NCBI RefSeq assembly: GCF_026790145.1
Contig: NZ_JALAMS010000008.1
Location: 109,292-173,291 of the forward strand
Direction: 5' to 3'
Origin: Bacillus_I endophytica_A
GTDB lineage: Bacteria > Bacillota > Bacilli > Bacillales > Bacillaceae_H
Length of the DNA stretch: 64,000 nucleotides
Below the pieces are notes generated by a model. The model searched no databases. It had not been told where the DNA came from and worked only from the letters and a program-made list of their open reading frames with translations. A program made the translations under genes and the position numbers. This document shows, piece by piece, positions 59,425 to 64,000 of the stretch (position 1 is the stretch's first letter; every line of letters begins with the position of its first letter).

Positions 59425-62100
59425 TTACTTCTTCTTCCTTGTTAAAAATGAGCCTGCAAGTAAGAATGTTGGGATGCTCGCCATTGCGATGATGAGCAAC
59501 CAATCGCGTCCAATGATTGGCACCGTGTGGAAAATCGCTTGAAGCGGTTCAACATAAATTACAATTGCCATAAGTAGAATAGAAGATAATACTGCTCCGA
59601 TAAGGTACATGTTTCCGAATGGATTTCGATCAAAAATAGATTTCTCGCTTCGGCAATCAAAGACATGAATAAGCTGAGCAAGCACGAGCGTTGCAAAAGC
59701 AACTGTTTGAGCGTACGCCAAGTTCCCTTTTTGCTCGTCATATACAATAATAAACGCTAGGAGTGTCGCAATTCCGATTAAAAACCCTCGACTGATTACT
59801 TTCCATCCAAGGCCTCTAGAAAATATACCTTCTTTTGGATGTCTTGGACCTCTTTTCATCACATCATCTTCTGGTTTATCAAGTCCAAGGGCCATTGCTG
59901 GAAGTCCGTCTGTCACAAGGTTTACCCATAGAATTTGAATTGGAACGAGCGGAAGTGGAAGCGCTAAAAGCATTGCAAAAAGCATAACTAGAATTTCACC
60001 AACGTTCGAAGCAAGCAGATAGCGTACAAATTTCCGGATATTTTCATAGATGTTACGCCCCTCTTTAATAGCCGACTTAATTGTGGCAAAGTTATCATCA
60101 AGAAGAACAAGAGATGACGCTTCTTTGGCGACGTCTGTTCCCGTAATTCCCATAGCAATCCCGATGTCCGCTGATTTAATGGCAGGAGCATCGTTCACTC
60201 CATCTCCTGTCATTGCGACAACATGCCCTTTTGCTTGCAGTGCTTTTACGATTTTCAGCTTATGCTCTGGAGAGACACGAGCATAGACGTCAACATCTTC
60301 TACAATCTCTTCAAGTTCTTCTTTAGACATTGACGTAATGTCTGTTCCTTGAAGAACCTTCCCTTTTTTCGTTAAAATACCAAGCTCTTTTGCAATTGCT
60401 TGAGCTGTAATAACATGATCACCTGTAATCATCACTGTTTTAATCCCTGCTTCTTTACATTCTTTCACAGCTTCTTTTACTTCTGTGCGAGGCGGATCAA
60501 TCATTCCTTGCAAGCCAAGAAAGGTAAGACTTGATTCTGCTTCTTTTTCGGTTAGTTTATTATGATTTGAAAGTGGCTTATAAGCAATTGCAATTGTACG
60601 AAGAGCTCGTGCTGCTAAATCTTCAACAGCTTTGTGCACTTCGTTGTAGCGAGAAACAGAAAGTGATTCAAGACGTTCTTTCCATAATATTTGAGAGCTT
60701 GTTGTTAATAAAACATCAGGAGCCCCTTTTGTAACAACATAGCGCTTGCCTTCTTTGTCTTGAATAATAACGCTCATCATTTTACGAGTTGAATCAAATG
60801 GAAATTCTTCTACGATTGTAAACTGCTTTAGCATCTCTTCTCTTTCTAATCCAGCTTTTCGAGCTGCTACAACAAGAGCTGCCTCAGTTGGATCTCCATC
60901 AAGAACATACTCCTTTTTCCTCTGCAAAATATTTGTGTTATTACACAACAATCCGAAAAGAAGAACTTGAGAAAGCTCTCTTGATTTTTGAGGATTTACA
61001 TCGCGATCATCAAGCCTGAATTTCCCCTCTGGTGCATATCCTGTTCCTGTGACTCCCCATGTTGTTCCTCCTGCCCAAACATGAGTTACCGTCATTTTAT
61101 TTTGCGTAAGCGTCCCTGTTTTGTCTGAACAGATAACAGAGGCACACCCTAGCGTTTCAACGGCTGGAAGTTTACGAACAATTGCTTTTTTTCTAATCAT
61201 TCGCTGTACACCGAGCGATAGCGCAACGGTTACAATAGCAGGTAATCCCTCTGGAATAGCTGCAACAGCTAAACTTACACCAGCTAAAAACATGCTGTAT
61301 ACGTCATGGCCTTGCAATACACCAACAAACACAACGAGCGCTGTTAAAATAAGCGCAATGATAATTAAAATTTTTCCAAGCTGTGCAAGCTTTCGCTGCA
61401 GCGGAGTTGTTACTGTTTCAGCATTTTGAAGAAGATCTGCAATTTGTCCCATTGCCGTATTCATTCCAGTTTCAACAACAACGCCGATTCCACCCCCTCT
61501 TGTCACAAGCGTTCCCATAAATGCCATATTTGTTTGATCACCAAGGGGAAGATTTTCATCATGAAGTGGGTTCGTTTCCTTTACAGCAGGAACAGACTCT
61601 CCTGTTAAAGCAGATTCTTCAATTTCAAGGGCTTTTGCTTCAATAATCCGTATATCAGCCCCTATTCTATCTCCTGTCGAAAATTTAATGATATCTCCTC
61701 TCACAAGTTCTTTTGAGGGCACTTTACTCCATTTTTCATTTCGTAATACATTTACTTTTGGTGCTGAAAGTTCTTTTAAAGCATCAAGTGACTTTTCGGC
61801 TTTCCGTTCTTGAAAGAAACCTAAGACACCGTTAATCAAAACGATGGCAATAATAGCAATAGCATCAATGTATTCACCTAAGAAACCTGAAACAAGCGTT
61901 GCTCCTAGTAAAACAAGGACCATAAAATCTTTAAACTGAGCAAGAAACACAAGCAATGCAGACGGTTTGGACGCTTCTTTTAACTCATTGTAGCCGTGTT
62001 CTCTTATTCGACCTTTTGCTTCTTTTTCATCTAGTCCTTTTTCTTTGTTTGTTTGTGCTGTGTGCAGGACAGTATTCTCACTCATTTCATGCCACTTCAT
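59425..62100 (-). CDS. yloB: P-type calcium-transporting ATPase YloB
   Basis: SERCA-like calcium pump of 891 residues. The N-terminal cation ATPase region starts MKWHEMSENTVLHTAQTNKE. The actuator motif LTGESVPAVKE and the calcium-site helix VSLAVAAIPEGLPAIVTVAL (PEGL) follow. The phosphorylated Asp is in VICSDKTGTLTQNKMTV; the nucleotide domain contains VVTKGAPDVLL and the hinge is MTGDGVNDAPAIKSADIGIA. About ten membrane segments are seen. In B. subtilis YloB is expressed in sporulation; here it is divergent from rqcH and no clear sporulation promoter is visible. Confidence 0.96.
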   Translation of the reverse strand: MKWHEMSENTVLHTAQTNKEKGLDEKEAKGRIREHGYNELKEASKPSALLVFLAQFKDFMVLVLLGATLVSGFLGEYIDAIAIIAIVLINGVLGFFQERKAEKSLDALKELSAPKVNVLRNEKWSKVPSKELVRGDIIKFSTGDRIGADIRIIEAKALEIEESALTGESVPAVKETNPLHDENLPLGDQTNMAFMGTLVTRGGGIGVVVETGMNTAMGQIADLLQNAETVTTPLQRKLAQLGKILIIIALILTALVVFVGVLQGHDVYSMFLAGVSLAVAAIPEGLPAIVTVALSLGVQRMIRKKAIVRKLPAVETLGCASVICSDKTGTLTQNKMTVTHVWAGGTTWGVTGTGYAPEGKFRLDDRDVNPQKSRELSQVLLFGLLCNNTNILQRKKEYVLDGDPTEAALVVAARKAGLEREEMLKQFTIVEEFPFDSTRKMMSVIIQDKEGKRYVVTKGAPDVLLTTSSQILWKERLESLSVSRYNEVHKAVEDLAARALRTIAIAYKPLSNHNKLTEKEAESSLTFLGLQGMIDPPRTEVKEAVKECKEAGIKTVMITGDHVITAQAIAKELGILTKKGKVLQGTDITSMSKEELEEIVEDVDVYARVSPEHKLKIVKALQAKGHVVAMTGDGVNDAPAIKSADIGIAMGITGTDVAKEASSLVLLDDNFATIKSAIKEGRNIYENIRKFVRYLLASNVGEILVMLFAMLLALPLPLVPIQILWVNLVTDGLPAMALGLDKPEDDVMKRGPRHPKEGIFSRGLGWKVISRGFLIGIATLLAFIIVYDEQKGNLAYAQTVAFATLVLAQLIHVFDCRSEKSIFDRNPFGNMYLIGAVLSSILLMAIVIYVEPLQAIFHTVPIIGRDWLLIIAMASIPTFLLAGSFLTRKKK

Positions 62101-62149
62101 GACACACGTTCACACCCTTTGCCTTTTAATCTCTTCTAAGGTAAGCTTA

Positions 62150-62178
62150 TTCAGACTCGTCCAAAAAAATGCTATACT
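62150..62178 (+). promoter_or_regulatory. Sigma-A-type promoter of rqcH
   Basis: Plus-strand TTCAGA (62150-62155), 17-base spacer, TATACT (62173-62178) preceded by TGC (extended -10). The leader would be about 50 bases. Confidence 0.6.
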
Positions 62179-62234
62179 TTACATTAGAAAGAAAGAGACG
62201 CAAGTTTTTAAATAGGGGTTAAGGAAGTGTTAAA

Positions 62235-63947
62235 ATGTCATTTGACGGAATGTTTACATATGCAATGAAAGAAGAGTTAGTAGAGAAGTTACAAAGCGGA
62301 CGCATAACAAAAGTGTATCAGCCTTTTACAAATGAGCTCATTCTTGGCGTACGTGCGGGAGGAACAAACTATAAACTTCTTCTCTCTGCGCACCCAAGCT
62401 ACGCGCGTGTTCACTTAACAAATGAAAGCTATGAGAACCCAAGTACGCCACCGATGTTTTGCATGTTGCTTCGCAAACATTTAGAAGGCGGTATTATTGA
62501 TTCTATTGAACAAATTGAGCTTGATCGCATCTTAAAAATTGAAGTGCGGGGCCGTGACGAACTTGGTGATGTTACGCATAAATCTCTTTATATTGAAATT
62601 ATGAACCGCCATAGTAACATTATTTTAGTTGATCATAAAAAAGAGACGATTATTGACAGCATTAAGCACCTTTCACCATCTGTGAACAGTCATCGCACTG
62701 TTCTGCCTGGTCATTCTTACGTTTTTCCACCTGCTCAAAATAAGGAAAATCCATTCCAAGCAGACGAGGAAACAGTATTACGAAAAGTGGACTTCAACAG
62801 CGGCAAACTAGACGGTCAGCTTGTTAGTTCGTTTGAAGGAGTTTCGCCTCTTTTAGCGAGAGAAGTTATTCACACATCTGGTCTTGCTAATCGCACAACA
62901 GTACCGAAAGCTTTTGTTGAGCTTATGGCTAAGATTAAAGAGAAAGAGTTCACTCCGCAGATTATTAGAAATGAAGGAAAAGAAGCGTTTTATATGATCC
63001 CTCTTACACATCTAGAAGGTGAAGTTTCTACCTTTTCTTTGTTAAGTGAAGCTCTTGACCGTTTTTACTATGGAAAAGCAGAACGAGATCGTGTAAAACA
63101 GCAAGCACATGACCTCCTACAATTTATGAACACAGAGAAAAAGAAAAATGAAAAGAAAATTAAAAAGCTTAAAACAACGCTTGATGATGCTGAAAAAGCG
63201 AAGAAATTTCAATTGTACGGCGAACTTCTAACATCAAATCTTTTTGCGATTAAGCAAGGAGATAAAAAAGCAGAAGTTATCAACTACTATGATGAAAACG
63301 TGGGCACAGTGACAATTGAGCTTGATCCGCAAAAGACGCCATCTCAAAACGCACAGCATTATTTCCATCGCTATCAAAAAGCGAAAAACTCGGTTACTGT
63401 TGTACAGGAACAAATTCAAAAAGCAACAGAAGAAATTCAATACTTTGAAACGCTGATCCAACAAATGGAATCTGCGACGCATAGAGATATTGCTGAAATT
63501 CGTCAGGAGCTAACAGAGGAAGGCTATTTGAAGAAAAAGAAAGAAACGAAAGTGTCTAAAAAACAAAAGAATCAAACACCTCAACTTGAAGCATATGAAT
63601 CAAGCGACGGGTATTCCATTCTCGTTGGCAAAAACAATAAACAAAATGACTATTTAACAAATCGAGTAGCAGGACGAGATGAGCTTTGGTTTCATACAAA
63701 AGATATTCCAGGCTCGCACGTTGTGATTCGCGATACAAATCCTTCAGAAGAAGCGATTAGAGAAGCTGCTCATTTAGCAGCGTATTTTAGCAAAGCAAAA
63801 CAATCCAGTTCTGTTCCTGTTGATTATACAAAAGTTCGACATGTTAAAAAGCCTAGTGGTTCGAAACCAGGGTTTGTGATTTATGAGCAGCAGCAAACTG
63901 TGTTTGTGACGCCAAGCGAAGAACTTGTTTTAAAACTAAGAAAATAA
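62235..63947 (+). CDS. rqcH: Ribosome quality control protein RqcH (Rqc2/NEMF homologue, FbpA family)
   Basis: Binds stalled 50S-peptidyl-tRNA complexes and adds C-terminal alanine tails that mark the chain for degradation. The protein has 570 residues. The NFACT-N domain covers about 1-260, with Asp97-Arg98, the DR motif required in B. subtilis RqcH, in the same position. A coiled coil lies at about 290-430. The NFACT-R domain is at about 445-550, with SDGYSILVGKNNKQNDYLT and DELWFHTKDIPGSHVVIRD. It is also annotated as fibronectin-binding protein (FbpA/YloA). AAGGAAGTG precedes the ATG. It is transcribed away from yloB. Confidence 0.96.
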   Translation: MSFDGMFTYAMKEELVEKLQSGRITKVYQPFTNELILGVRAGGTNYKLLLSAHPSYARVHLTNESYENPSTPPMFCMLLRKHLEGGIIDSIEQIELDRILKIEVRGRDELGDVTHKSLYIEIMNRHSNIILVDHKKETIIDSIKHLSPSVNSHRTVLPGHSYVFPPAQNKENPFQADEETVLRKVDFNSGKLDGQLVSSFEGVSPLLAREVIHTSGLANRTTVPKAFVELMAKIKEKEFTPQIIRNEGKEAFYMIPLTHLEGEVSTFSLLSEALDRFYYGKAERDRVKQQAHDLLQFMNTEKKKNEKKIKKLKTTLDDAEKAKKFQLYGELLTSNLFAIKQGDKKAEVINYYDENVGTVTIELDPQKTPSQNAQHYFHRYQKAKNSVTVVQEQIQKATEEIQYFETLIQQMESATHRDIAEIRQELTEEGYLKKKKETKVSKKQKNQTPQLEAYESSDGYSILVGKNNKQNDYLTNRVAGRDELWFHTKDIPGSHVVIRDTNPSEEAIREAAHLAAYFSKAKQSSSVPVDYTKVRHVKKPSGSKPGFVIYEQQQTVFVTPSEELVLKLRK

Positions 63948-64000
63948 GACTTTTTAAAAAGACCGTTCATCACTTTTATTGGTATTATCCCCTTTAAGTA

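Noticed and set aside
1..64000. Mobile elements, phage genes, CRISPR arrays, tRNA or rRNA genes
   Set aside because: No transposase, integrase other than XerC, direct-repeat array, cloverleaf or rRNA-like segment was seen; gene order is conserved throughout.

Overview
The window is about 64 kb of chromosomal backbone from an endospore-forming, flagellated member of the Bacillaceae. The evidence is gene order close to the Bacillus subtilis ylo-ylq-fla/che region, AT-rich Firmicute codon use, strong GGAGG-type ribosome binding sites, and a 27-codon spoVM gene. I cannot name the species. No phage, insertion sequence, CRISPR array, tRNA or rRNA is visible. Nearly everything reads leftward (minus strand); only rpmB and rqcH are on the plus strand.

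Read in the direction of transcription (right to left) the layout is as follows. rqcH points outward at the right edge. Then come yloB (P-type calcium ATPase), yloC, remA, gmk, rpoZ, coaBC, priA, fmt, rsmB, prpC-prkC, rsgA, rpe, thiN and spoVM. Next are rpmB (plus strand) and yloU-fakA. A PTS EIIC-like membrane protein gene follows, then sdaAB-sdaAA-recG. The FapR-controlled lipid operon is fapR-plsX-fabD-fabG-acpP. After it come rnc-smc-ftsY, ylxM-ffh, rpsP, ylqD-rimM-trmD, rplS, lepB-rbgA, rnhB, ylqG-ylqH, sucC-sucD, dprA-topA-trmFO-xerC-hslV-hslU-codY. The left end is the flagellar operon flgB-flgC-fliE-fliF-fliG-fliH-fliI-fliJ-ylxF-fliK-flgD-flgE, cut by the window edge in flgE.

Functionally this is a growth and housekeeping block: membrane lipid synthesis and its malonyl-CoA sensor, protein targeting (Ffh, FtsY, LepB), ribosome proteins and maturation, ribosome quality control, DNA processing, TCA-cycle succinyl-CoA synthetase, serine catabolism, the PrkC/PrpC signalling pair, the nutrient regulator CodY and the flagellar basal body and export ATPase. 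Promoters of the sigma-A type are readable in front of many transcription units, and intrinsic terminators separate them.

The departures from the B. subtilis arrangement are the most interesting part. khpA (ylqC) is absent between rpsP and ylqD, where a terminator stands instead. The peptide deformylase gene is absent between priA and fmt. An EIIC-like transporter gene is inserted between fakA and sdaAB, and a compact folded RNA candidate lies upstream of it. lepB sits next to rplS. The ylqG-ylqH pair looks like a free-standing FliK-like/FlhB-C-terminal-like couple located away from the flagellar operon. About twenty start codons were moved from the longest open reading frame to a downstream codon on the basis of ribosome binding sites and family alignment; each is explained in its entry.
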